Below, piece after piece: positions 1 to 5,998 of a stretch of 11,636 nucleotides of DNA (positions within the stretch are counted from its first letter, which is position 1; each line of letters opens with the position of its first letter). The notes under the pieces were generated by a model that saw only the letters and a program-made list of their open reading frames with translations, searched no databases and had not been told where the DNA came from. Origin of the DNA: Flavobacteriales bacterium (lineage in GTDB: Bacteria > Bacteroidota > Bacteroidia > Flavobacteriales > UBA7430); the NCBI GenBank assembly GCA_024959975.1, contig JANXFM010000085.1:1-11636 (forward strand), read 5' to 3'. Position numbers and translations under genes: made by a program.

Positions 1-33
1 TATTTGTTAAATCTAATTTTTCATAAGGATAGG

Positions 34-71
34 GAGTTCCCATTTGTTTTTAACAGTGGGGACTTCTTTTT
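34..71 (+). terminator. Rho-independent terminator, upstream copy
   Basis: The arms at 34-42 (GAGTTCCCA) and 57-65 (TGGGGACTT) can form a 9-bp stem with two G-U pairs, followed by CTTTTT. It probably ends a rightward transcript that starts outside the window. It closely resembles the terminator at 208-249, so one looks like a duplicate of the other. Confidence 0.65.
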
Positions 72-110
72 AGTATCTATTTGATTGTAAAGAATAAAGT
101 TTAGTGAGCG

Positions 111-126
111 TAGGTGATATCACCTA
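111..126. repeat. Perfect 16-bp palindrome, possible operator
   Basis: TAGGTGATATCACCTA equals its own reverse complement. A third TAGGTGA half-site lies at 156-162. A perfect palindrome plus an extra half-site would suit a dimeric repressor, but no regulator or target gene is visible here, so an operator role is only inferred. Confidence 0.4.
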
Positions 127-163
127 TTGTTTGAGTGACACAACCTATTGCTTAGTAGGTGAC
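121..163. repeat. Imperfect 21/22-bp direct repeat
   Basis: The unit at 121-141 is followed directly by a related unit at 142-163. Both carry ACCTATTG in the same position, 21 bases apart, and both end in a GTGAC-type motif. The spacing is a multiple of seven, which recalls the 7-nt-period repeats elsewhere in this window. It lies in the non-coding gap between the two left-end terminators. Confidence 0.45.
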
Positions 164-179
164 TAAGTGTTTAAATTTG
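148..179 (+). promoter_or_regulatory. Possible Bacteroidota-type promoter
   Basis: TTG at 148-150 and TAAATTTG at 172-179 are 21 bases apart, fitting the -33/-7 pattern (TTG, TAnnTTTG) of Bacteroidota. A transcript from here would be only about 60-65 nt before the terminator at 208-249, so it would have to be a small RNA. A second TAAATTTG lies at 196-203, in a very AT-rich stretch where chance matches are likely. Confidence 0.25.
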
Positions 180-207
180 GATTTAATTTCTTATTTAAAT
201 TTGACAG

Positions 208-249
208 GAGTTCCCATTTTTTTTTAAAAAGGTGGGAACTCTTTTTTTT
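208..249 (+). terminator. Rho-independent terminator, downstream copy
   Basis: A perfect 9-bp stem pairs 208-216 (GAGTTCCCA) with 233-241 (TGGGAACTC), followed by eight T residues at 242-249. The T-run orients it rightward. No rightward ORF lies between 72 and 207, so it either ends a non-coding RNA or backs up the terminator at 34-71. On the other strand no T-run follows the stem, so it is a poor terminator for folA. Positions 250-345 hold nothing I recognise. Confidence 0.8.
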
Positions 250-345
250 GGATTTGATTTATATGATTTTGCTAATTTAATTTTACTTCTGAAGGAGAAA
301 AATATTATTCATTTGAGTTTGTTAATACTGCTGAAAGTTGACGGC

Positions 346-846
346 TTATTTTTCGTATACCTCAAAACTGTAACTATAAATGTGTTTTTCATCAGCATGA
401 TGTTTTTCAGAGCTTATGAGTTTCCAATCATCTTTTAGTTCAGGGAAGAACGTATCACCATCAAATTTTTCGTGAACTCTGGTGAGGTAGATTCGATCTA
501 CTAAATTATTCTCTAAAGCCAAACGGTATATTTCGCCACCTCCAATGATAAATGGTTCTGTGTCTTGAGCTTCTTTTGCCTTGTTTAAAGCTTCTCCAAT
601 CGAATTTACTATCATGCAACCTTCAGATTGATAAGAAGTCTGTCGTGTAATGATAACATTGGTTCTGTCAGGTAGTGGACGGTATTTCTGAGGAATAGAT
701 TCAAAATTCTTTCTTCCCATAATCACAAAATGGCCTAGTGTCGTTTTTTTGAATAATTTCATGTCTTCAGGCAAGTGCCATATTAAGCTATTGTCTTTAC
801 CAATAACATGATTTTCTGAAACAGCTACGATTAAAGATACTTTCAT
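346..846 (-). CDS. folA: Dihydrofolate reductase
   Basis: Cytoplasmic enzyme that reduces dihydrofolate to tetrahydrofolate with NADPH, recycling the dihydrofolate made by ThyA. At 166 aa it has the usual length of a chromosomal DHFR. Visible landmarks are WHLPED (residues 23-28) with the acidic active-site residue Glu27, the NADPH-binding GRKNFESI (44-51), RPLPDR (56-61) whose last Arg matches the folate-glutamate-binding Arg of E. coli DHFR, and the cofactor loop IIGGGEIY (100-107). Its ATG overlaps the stop of an upstream 33-codon ORF (ATGA), which in turn overlaps the thyA stop. Translation is therefore probably coupled to these genes, and it is the last gene of the leftward block. No clear leftward terminator follows. 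Confidence 0.97.
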   Translation of the reverse strand: MKVSLIVAVSENHVIGKDNSLIWHLPEDMKLFKKTTLGHFVIMGRKNFESIPQKYRPLPDRTNVIITRQTSYQSEGCMIVNSIGEALNKAKEAQDTEPFIIGGGEIYRLALENNLVDRIYLTRVHEKFDGDTFFPELKDDWKLISSEKHHADEKHIYSYSFEVYEK

Positions 847-944
847 TGAGACTGGGTGATTTTATAGTTTACACCTGTTTTAGCAATGTTTTTAGCCATT
901 ACGCCTCCAAACAACCTTGTACCTAAAACGATTAATTTTGACAT
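843..944 (-). CDS. 33-aa small protein coupled to thyA and folA
   Basis: A short ORF fills the whole gap between thyA and folA. Its ATG (944-942) shares one base with the thyA stop (TAATG), and its TGA (845-843) overlaps the folA ATG (ATGA). This double overlap is typical of translationally coupled genes and is the main argument that it is real. The product starts MSKLIVLGTRLFGG and continues as a Lys/Ala helix ending near residue 23, then a short strand. The hydrophobic strand, Gly-rich turn and helix resemble the first beta-alpha unit of a Rossmann NAD(P)-binding fold, but it is too short to be a domain. I do not recognise the family. It could be a microprotein, a truncated remnant, or only a translational bridge carrying ribosomes from thyA to folA. 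Confidence 0.6.
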   Translation of the reverse strand: MSKLIVLGTRLFGGVMAKNIAKTGVNYKITQSQ

Positions 945-1738
945 TATACTGCAACTAAACCTTTAATATGTGGGTGTGGGTTATAGTCTGTAAGTTCGAA
1001 ATCATCAATAGTAAAATCGAAAATGTTTTTCACTTCAGGGTTAATTTTCATCGTAGGAAGTGCTCTTGTTTCACGGCTCAATTGTAATTCTGTTTGTTCC
1101 ATGTGGTTAGAGTAGAGGTGTGCATCACCAAAAGTGTGGATGAATTCTCCAGGCTCTAAATCACATACCTGGGCAATCATCATGGTTAATAAAGCGTAAG
1201 AAGAAATATTGAAAGGGACTCCTAAGAAGATGTCTGCACTACGTTGATACAATTGGCAAGATAATTTACCATTGGCAACATAAAACTGGAAGAAAGCATG
1301 ACAAGGGGGCAAGGCCATATTTTCGATTTCACCTACATTCCATGCGCTAACAATTAATCTGCGAGAATCAGGATTGTTTTTAATTTGATCAATTAACTGG
1401 GTAATTTGATCGATGTGCTTTCCTTCAGGTGATGGCCATGATCTCCATTGATAACCATAAACAGGTCCTAAATTTCCATTTTCATCAGCCCATTCATCCC
1501 AAATACGAACTTTATTATCCTTTAAATATTTGATGTTAGTATCACCTTTTAAGAACCATAAAAGTTCGTGAATTATAGAACGCAAGTGAAGTTTTTTTGT
1601 AGTTATGCAAGGGAAACCTTCTGAGAGATCAAAACGCATTTGATATCCAAAAACACTCATTGTTCCGGTGCCCGTACGGTCGCTTTTCTCCTGGCCATTC
1701 TCTTTAACATGGCGCATCAAATTTAAATACTGCTTCAT
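944..1738 (-). CDS. thyA: Thymidylate synthase
   Basis: Converts dUMP and methylene-tetrahydrofolate to dTMP and dihydrofolate in the cytoplasm. The ATG at 1738 is chosen because it gives 264 aa, the length of E. coli ThyA, beginning MKQYLNLM; an in-frame TTG three codons upstream (1747) is less likely. With this start the key residues fall on E. coli numbering: Arg21, Arg126-Arg127, catalytic Cys146 in LPPCHAFFQF, Arg166, Asp169 and Asn177. The C-terminus is the usual HPHIKGLVAV-type tail. The stop overlaps the start of the 33-codon ORF that leads into folA, so the dTMP cycle enzymes are encoded together. The upstream gap of about 110 bp shows no clean TAnnTTTG promoter. Confidence 0.98.
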   Translation of the reverse strand: MKQYLNLMRHVKENGQEKSDRTGTGTMSVFGYQMRFDLSEGFPCITTKKLHLRSIIHELLWFLKGDTNIKYLKDNKVRIWDEWADENGNLGPVYGYQWRSWPSPEGKHIDQITQLIDQIKNNPDSRRLIVSAWNVGEIENMALPPCHAFFQFYVANGKLSCQLYQRSADIFLGVPFNISSYALLTMMIAQVCDLEPGEFIHTFGDAHLYSNHMEQTELQLSRETRALPTMKINPEVKNIFDFTIDDFELTDYNPHPHIKGLVAV

Positions 1739-1833
1739 GGGGTTCAATTTATGCTAAAGTAGATGTTTAGTCGACTTTTACGAAAACAAGTTAACTGATT
1801 TTATGAACAAAATATTCACAAAAGTTTCTGTTA

Positions 1834-1916
1834 TTATGGGGCTTTAATGAATTAAAAATTGACGCTACCCTCATTTAAGATCAGTTCATTTTTATTTATT
1901 CTTATGGTGTAACAGC
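1834..1916 (-). pseudogene. Out-of-frame C-terminus of the lipocalin-like gene
   Basis: Read in another frame, the sequence right after and overlapping the end of the 95-aa secreted ORF encodes RCYTIRINKNELILNEG followed by SVNF and a TAA at 1854-1852. This looks like the missing last strands of a small lipocalin-like domain (Arg-aromatic-x-Ile, then a Leu-rich strand, then Glu-x-Gly). Adding one G to the GGG run at 1917-1919 would join the frames. Beyond the TAA the same frame continues FIKAP and stops at 1836-1834, so the TAA could itself be a nonsense change. The frame join is inferred, not seen. Confidence 0.5.
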
Positions 1917-2189
1917 GGGTAGTATCTGTGGTGAGGTGTAGGTATAACAGAGAAAGGTGTTTGCGTTTTCCCAAGTCCCGTTAGCAATTAGATTGCTTTT
2001 TGCTTTCAGTTCATAATGAAAAGTTCCGTCAGATTTAATTTCCATAAAATCACTTTTAGCAACTTTAATTAAAGTATCTCCCTGGATGTTAGTGATGGAG
2101 TTAAATTGCCATTTACCCGTAATTTCTTGTGCACACACAACACTTACCACGCTAAACAAAAAGTTTAGTAGAAGAAAGTGCTTTTTCAT
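1902..2189 (-). CDS. Secreted lipocalin-like protein, probably frameshifted
   Basis: The 95-aa ORF begins with a clear signal peptide: Lys2-Lys3, a hydrophobic core to about residue 18, and a likely signal peptidase I site at Ala20-Gln21, a cut site common in Bacteroidota. The mature part opens with ITGKW, then has a DFMEIKSDGTFHYEL strand pair and a GTWE turn, the pattern of small lipocalin-like or DUF-type beta-barrel proteins of Bacteroidota. Function is unknown; it is presumably periplasmic or surface-exposed. The ORF stops early, and coding-like sequence continues in another frame, suggesting a one-base deletion near 1917-1919 by mutation or sequencing error. It starts 9 bp after the BFN gene stop, so it is probably cotranscribed. 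Confidence 0.7.
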   Translation of the reverse strand: MKKHFLLLNFLFSVVSVVCAQEITGKWQFNSITNIQGDTLIKVAKSDFMEIKSDGTFHYELKAKSNLIANGTWENANTFLCYTYTSPQILPAVTP

Positions 2190-2198
2190 AGCGTAGAA

Positions 2199-2825
2199 TT
2201 AGTTGTGAGGGTTTCTACGGTTGAGTTCATCACGTATCAAGGCAGCCAATTCGTAATCTTCCTTTTCGAGTGCTTGATTTAACCTTTTATTAAGCGCTGC
2301 CTCTGAAAGACGTTTTAAACTTGAGCCTTTTGATCTTTGAGGTGTTTGTTTTTGCTCCTTTGATTCTGATTCAGTAGGGGTCTTTAATTGTGGAGATTGA
2401 ATAGCAGTCTCATCTTCAAGGATAATACCTGCTTGATTGAGTATTGATTCATAGGTGTAAATAGGGCAGTTAAAACGCAATGCCAAAGCAACAGCATCGG
2501 AAGTTCGGGAATCAATTTGTTTGAGCTCTCCATTTTGCTCACAAACTAAATAAGAATAGAAAATACCTTCATCTAATTTATGAATCATCACTTTTTTTAA
2601 ATAGATGTTGAAAGATAAAGCCATACTAGTAAAAAGGTCGTGGGTAAGCGGGCGTGGTGGCATAAGATCTTTTTCCAGAGCGATCCCAATAGATTGAGCC
2701 TCAAATGCACCAATAACTATGGGCAGCCTTCGAGGTCCATTTTCTTCCCCTAATAACAAGGCGTATGCGTTGTTTTGAGTTTGGCTGTAAGTCAAGCCAA
2801 TTATGCTAAGTTGTATCGTCTTCAT
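2199..2825 (-). CDS. BFN-domain (DUF151) protein with C-terminal UVR motif
   Basis: Residues 1-135 match the bifunctional nuclease domain family: an opening strand pair, RRLPIVIGAFEAQSIGIAL (32-50), PRPLTHDLF (58-65), and the DSRTSDAVALALR segment (105-117). A polar, Gln/Glu/Ser-rich linker (about 140-170) leads to a UvrB/UvrC-type helical motif at 177-204 (LNKRLNQALEKEDYELAALI). Some plant and bacterial members have been reported to cut DNA and RNA, but the in vivo role in Bacteroidota is not established. It lies 61 bp downstream of etfA and 9 bp upstream of the lipocalin-like gene, so it is probably part of the ETF transcript. The two-domain length of 208 aa is normal for this lineage. Confidence 0.88.
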   Translation of the reverse strand: MKTIQLSIIGLTYSQTQNNAYALLLGEENGPRRLPIVIGAFEAQSIGIALEKDLMPPRPLTHDLFTSMALSFNIYLKKVMIHKLDEGIFYSYLVCEQNGELKQIDSRTSDAVALALRFNCPIYTYESILNQAGIILEDETAIQSPQLKTPTESESKEQKQTPQRSKGSSLKRLSEAALNKRLNQALEKEDYELAALIRDELNRRNPHN

Positions 2826-2886
2826 TTGTTCTTAAAAGTTAAGACTAAAGTAATAAAATAGGTGCATAGAGACGATTAAATTAATT

Positions 2887-3855
2887 TTAATTATTCATTT
2901 TGTATGTTTTTAGAGCCTCAATTAATTTAGGAACTACTTCAAAAGCATCTCCAATAATTCCATAATCTGCAGCCTTAAAGAAAGGAGCTTCTGCATCTGT
3001 ATTGATTACAACGATATTTTTTGAGGCGTTAACACCGGCAAGGTGCTGAATGGCACCGGAAATTCCAATTGCAATGTAAAGTTCCGGATTAATAGCAATA
3101 CCTGTTTGCCCCACATGTTCTCCGTGAGGTCTCCAACCAATATCTGCTACTGGTTTAGAGCAAGCAGTTGCCGCACCTAATAATTCGGCTAATTCTTCGA
3201 TCATATTCCAATTTTCTGCTCCTTTTAAACCCCGACCACCGGAAACGACTATCTCTGCTTCTGTTAATGTGATTTTGCCTTTAGCTTTGTCAACTGATAC
3301 AGATGATAATCTGTTGTCTGATTCTGTAGCTGTATAATCAAAAGATTCTGTTGCAGCAGATTTATTAGTTTCAATAGCACCTATTGCATTTGGTGTGATA
3401 GAGATTACCTTTTGAGTAGCCTCTGTACTATATTGGGCGAAGGCTTTACTTGAGAAAGTTTTTCTTTTTACAGTAAACGGACTATGAGAACTTGGTAAAT
3501 CAAGAACATTGGTGATTAGAGCAGCGCCTCTTTTTGCAGCAATAATTGGCGCTACGGCTTTACCATTATTTGTGTTTGAAATAACAATCGTGTCTGCACC
3601 TGTACTTTCTGCAGCAGCAATAATTGCATTTGCATAGGCTTGATTATTGAATGTTGTTAAGGAATCGTTAGCAATTGTAAATACTTTACTTACTCCATAT
3701 TTTCCCAGTTGGGTAGAATTGTTGTTATTGGCAATTGTTAATGCAATCACCTCTGTACCAATCTTGTCGGCTAATTGAGCAGCGTAACTTACTGCTTCAA
3801 AAGTTGCTTTCTTAAAGCTACCACTCCAACTTTCTGCGTATACTAAAACAGCCAT
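2887..3855 (-). CDS. etfA: Electron transfer flavoprotein alpha subunit
   Basis: FAD-carrying half of the ETF heterodimer, which takes electrons from acyl-CoA dehydrogenases and passes them to the quinone pool through ETF dehydrogenase. The N-terminal alpha/beta domain covers about residues 1-190. The C-terminal FAD domain shows VVSGGRGLK (203-211), HVGQTG (248-252 region), GISGAIQHLAG (264-274) and NTDAEAPFFKAADYG (285-299). At 322 aa it is full length. One departure: where human ETF-alpha has the FAD-contacting Arg of the SRAAVD motif, this protein reads SKPVAD, with Lys234. The gene follows etfB by 21 bp and is clearly in the same operon. Whether it is a classical, non-bifurcating ETF cannot be settled from this alone. 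Confidence 0.96.
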   Translation of the reverse strand: MAVLVYAESWSGSFKKATFEAVSYAAQLADKIGTEVIALTIANNNNSTQLGKYGVSKVFTIANDSLTTFNNQAYANAIIAAAESTGADTIVISNTNNGKAVAPIIAAKRGAALITNVLDLPSSHSPFTVKRKTFSSKAFAQYSTEATQKVISITPNAIGAIETNKSAATESFDYTATESDNRLSSVSVDKAKGKITLTEAEIVVSGGRGLKGAENWNMIEELAELLGAATACSKPVADIGWRPHGEHVGQTGIAINPELYIAIGISGAIQHLAGVNASKNIVVINTDAEAPFFKAADYGIIGDAFEVVPKLIEALKTYKMNN

Positions 3856-3876
3856 AATATTTTCTCTATTTTTTTA

Positions 3877-4623
3877 TTAAATTACTTTAGCCTCTGAATG
3901 AAGTAACTCTACGAGTTGTTCAACATTATCAGCATCAATCATTGTACATGCAGCTTTTGCTTCAGGAAGCTCAAAGCCCAGTACGGAAGTCTGCTTCACA
4001 GCTTCGCCGGCTTCAATTACAGTTAGAGGTTTTTTTCGAGCCATCATAATTCCACGCATGGCAGGAATTCTTAGGTCTTTCTCTTCTACCAGTCCTTTTT
4101 GACCGGCCAATAGCATAGGTAAGTTCCCTTCGAGAGTTTCTTTACCTCCGTCAATTTCTCTAATCACTGTTGATTTTGTGCCTTTTAATTCTAAACCTAT
4201 GCATGCATTTACGAATGGAATATCTAAATATGTTGCAAGCATACCGGGAACAGCACCTCCGTTGTAGTCAATAGATTCCCGACCTGTAATTATCAGATCA
4301 AAGTTTTGCTCTTCAGCATAATCAGCTAGTAAACGTGCAACAAATGCAGCATCCGTAGGTTCTGCATTAATCCTCACAGCATCATCGGCACCAATAGCTA
4401 AAGCTTTTCTTAATGTAGGTTCAGTGCTTGCTGACCCAACATTGATTACGGTAACCGTAGCACCTGTAGCTTCTTTAATTTGCATAGCTCTGGTTAAACC
4501 AAATTCGTCGTAAGGATTAATCACAAAAGTAATCCCATTGCTATCAAATTCTGTGTTGTTATTTGTGAAATTAATTTTGGAAGTCGTGTCTGGAACATGA
4601 CTGATACAAACTAGTATTTTCAT
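3877..4623 (-). CDS. etfB: Electron transfer flavoprotein beta subunit
   Basis: Partner of EtfA, holding the AMP (or second flavin) site and the loop that docks onto acyl-CoA dehydrogenases. Visible are the opening KILVCISHVPDT (2-13), INPYDEFGLTRAMQIKE (35-51), the LRKALAIGADDAVRI strand-helix unit (71-85), TGRESIDYNGGAVP (113-126), and the recognition-loop region ending IPAMRGIMMARKKP (186-199). At 248 aa it has normal length. It is the first gene of the leftward block and begins about 95 nt downstream of a well-formed promoter at 4725-4753. The start is the only sensible ATG, preceded by an A-rich leader without a Shine-Dalgarno sequence. It diverges from the PDH E1-beta gene. Confidence 0.96.
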   Translation of the reverse strand: MKILVCISHVPDTTSKINFTNNNTEFDSNGITFVINPYDEFGLTRAMQIKEATGATVTVINVGSASTEPTLRKALAIGADDAVRINAEPTDAAFVARLLADYAEEQNFDLIITGRESIDYNGGAVPGMLATYLDIPFVNACIGLELKGTKSTVIREIDGGKETLEGNLPMLLAGQKGLVEEKDLRIPAMRGIMMARKKPLTVIEAGEAVKQTSVLGFELPEAKAACTMIDADNVEQLVELLHSEAKVI

Positions 4624-4724
4624 TCTTTAATTTTTAATGGTGTCAGATTAAAATGTTATGAAGTTATTAGGCTGAAACAATTAGTCTTTTGATGATTTAA
4701 CTACGTATTTAAATTTATTGAATG

Positions 4725-4753
4725 CAAATCTAAGTAATTTTACTAAAATCAAA
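4725..4753 (-). promoter_or_regulatory. Promoter of the etfB-etfA block
   Basis: On the minus strand, TTTG (4753-4750) and TAGATTTG (4732-4725) are 17 bases apart and match the Bacteroidota -33 and -7 elements exactly. Transcription would start near 4718, giving a leader of about 95 nt before etfB. It is the best-formed promoter in the window. Confidence 0.6.
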
Positions 4754-4804
4754 GTGTAATATAGGCATTGTAAGCGTAATTTTTATCATGTAAATTAATT
4801 AAGT

Positions 4805-4836
4805 TGAAATTTTGATTTCAGTGAGTAACGTGTTAC
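4805..4836. repeat. Two adjacent short inverted repeats in the divergent promoter region
   Basis: TGAAAT (4805-4810) and ATTTCA (4815-4820) flank TTTG, and GTAAC (4825-4829) and GTTAC (4832-4836) flank GT. They lie between the etfB promoter and the E1-beta start, where an operator controlling the divergent pair would be expected. Both are short enough to occur by chance in AT-rich DNA. Confidence 0.25.
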
Positions 4837-4892
4837 CTGCAAGCTTTAAAAAAAGTATGCGATTTATCCTCTAATATGAATAATAAAAATTG

Positions 4893-4900
4893 TAGTTTTG
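4893..4900 (+). promoter_or_regulatory. -7 element for the PDH E1-beta gene
   Basis: TAGTTTTG matches TAnnTTTG and lies 22 bp before the ATG at 4923, giving a short leader of about 15 nt. No good TTG lies at the expected -33 distance, so the promoter may be weak or need an activator. Confidence 0.4.
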
Positions 4901-4922
4901 TCTTTCGAAAATCAATTAGAAC

Positions 4923-5903
4923 ATGAGAGTAATACAATTCAGACAGGCAATTGCAGAAGCCATGAGTGAGGAGATGAGAAGAGATGAAAAAGTCTTCTTG
5001 TTGGGTGAGGAAGTAGCAGAATATAATGGTGCTTACAAAGCAAGCCAAGGTATGTTGGATGAGTTTGGTGCAAAACGAGTAATAGATACTCCGATTGCTG
5101 AATTAGGTTTTGCAGGAATTGCTACCGGAGCAACAATGAATGGTTTGAAGCCTATTGTTGAGTTTATGACTTTTAATTTTTCTTTGGTGGCTATTGATCA
5201 AATTATCAATTCTGCAGCTAAGATGATGCAAATGTCAGATGGTCAATTCCCTATGCCTATGGTGTTTCGAGGGCCAACAGCTTCAGCAGGTCAGTTAGGT
5301 GCACAGCATTCACAGGCTTTTGAGTCCTGGTATGCAAATTGCCCCGGATTAAAAGTAGTTTGTCCTTCAAACCCTTACGATGCTAAAGGTTTATTGAAAG
5401 CTTCTATTCGAGATAATGACCCTGTTATATTTATGGAGTCTGAGCAGATGTATGGCGATAAAGGAGAAGTGCCTGAAGGAGAATACATCATTCCAATTGG
5501 TGTGGCCGATGTAGTGCGTGAAGGTTCAGATGTTACTCTGGTTTCTTTTGGTAAGATTATGAAAAAAGTAACAGAGGCTGCCGATCTTCTAGCTGAACAA
5601 GGGATTAATGCTGAAGTTATTGATTTAAGAACTGTACGACCTATTGATTATGATACAGTGATTACTTCGGTTAAGAAAACGAACAGATTGGTTATTGTTG
5701 AAGAAGCATGGCCATTAGCCTCCTTATCTTCAGAAATTGCATTTAATGTGCAAAAGGATGCTTTTGATGATATGGATGCACCGGTAAAACGTGTTTGTAC
5801 GGCTGATGTACCTATGGCTTATGCTCCTAATCTGGTAGAAGAGTTTATGCCTAAAGTGAGTAAAATTATTGAAGAAGTAAAATCGGTGATGTACGTTAAG
5901 TAA
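4923..5903 (+). CDS. pdhB: Pyruvate dehydrogenase E1 component, beta subunit
   Basis: Beta half of the thiamine-diphosphate-dependent E1 that decarboxylates pyruvate and hands the acetyl group to E2. Landmarks: LGEEVAEYNGAYKASQGM (27-44), DTPIAELGFAGIATGA (55-70) with the conserved Glu60 that activates thiamine diphosphate, GAQHSQAFESWYANCPGLK (126-144) with His129, and the C-terminal transketolase domain with SFGKIM (208-213) and VIDLRTVRPID (232-242). At 326 aa it is full length. E1-alpha and E2 are not next to it, so this subunit is encoded apart from its partners; it diverges from etfBA. A 2-oxoisovalerate E1-beta is the main alternative, but similarity to PDH E1-beta looks stronger. It ends in the hairpin terminator at 5922-5951. 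Confidence 0.94.
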   Translation: MRVIQFRQAIAEAMSEEMRRDEKVFLLGEEVAEYNGAYKASQGMLDEFGAKRVIDTPIAELGFAGIATGATMNGLKPIVEFMTFNFSLVAIDQIINSAAKMMQMSDGQFPMPMVFRGPTASAGQLGAQHSQAFESWYANCPGLKVVCPSNPYDAKGLLKASIRDNDPVIFMESEQMYGDKGEVPEGEYIIPIGVADVVREGSDVTLVSFGKIMKKVTEAADLLAEQGINAEVIDLRTVRPIDYDTVITSVKKTNRLVIVEEAWPLASLSSEIAFNVQKDAFDDMDAPVKRVCTADVPMAYAPNLVEEFMPKVSKIIEEVKSVMYVK

Positions 5904-5921
5904 GATTCGATTACATAAAAT

Positions 5922-5951
5922 AAAAAAACCATCCGAAAGGATGGTTTTTTT
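5922..5951. terminator. Bidirectional rho-independent terminator
   Basis: A 13-bp perfect stem (5922-5934 with 5939-5951) has a CCATCC/GGATGG core and a GAAA tetraloop at 5935-5938. The A-run on one side and T-run on the other give a U-tract in both directions. It lies 18 bp after the E1-beta stop and about 47 bp after the RluA-type gene stop, so it serves both convergent genes. Confidence 0.92.
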
Positions 5952-5967
5952 ATTTACCACCATTTTA

Positions 5968-5995
5968 CTGAATGCTGATACCTGACCGCTGAAAG
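5968..5995. repeat. Four 7-nt CTGANNN units
   Basis: CTGAATG, CTGATAC, CTGACCG and CTGAAAG follow one another without a gap between the terminator and the RluA-type gene stop. The first four bases are constant and the last three vary. The CTGA core recurs in the longer 7-nt-period array at 10490-10573. Confidence 0.6.
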
Positions 5996-5998
5996 CAT

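Noticed and set aside
232..438. 68-aa rightward ORF starting in the terminator
   Set aside because: Begins inside the terminator, is Phe/Leu/Ile-rich as expected for AT-rich DNA, and its 3' half lies antisense to folA.
1739..1747. Longer thyA start at a TTG
   Set aside because: The ATG at 1738 gives exactly the E. coli ThyA length and residue numbering; the three extra residues have no support.
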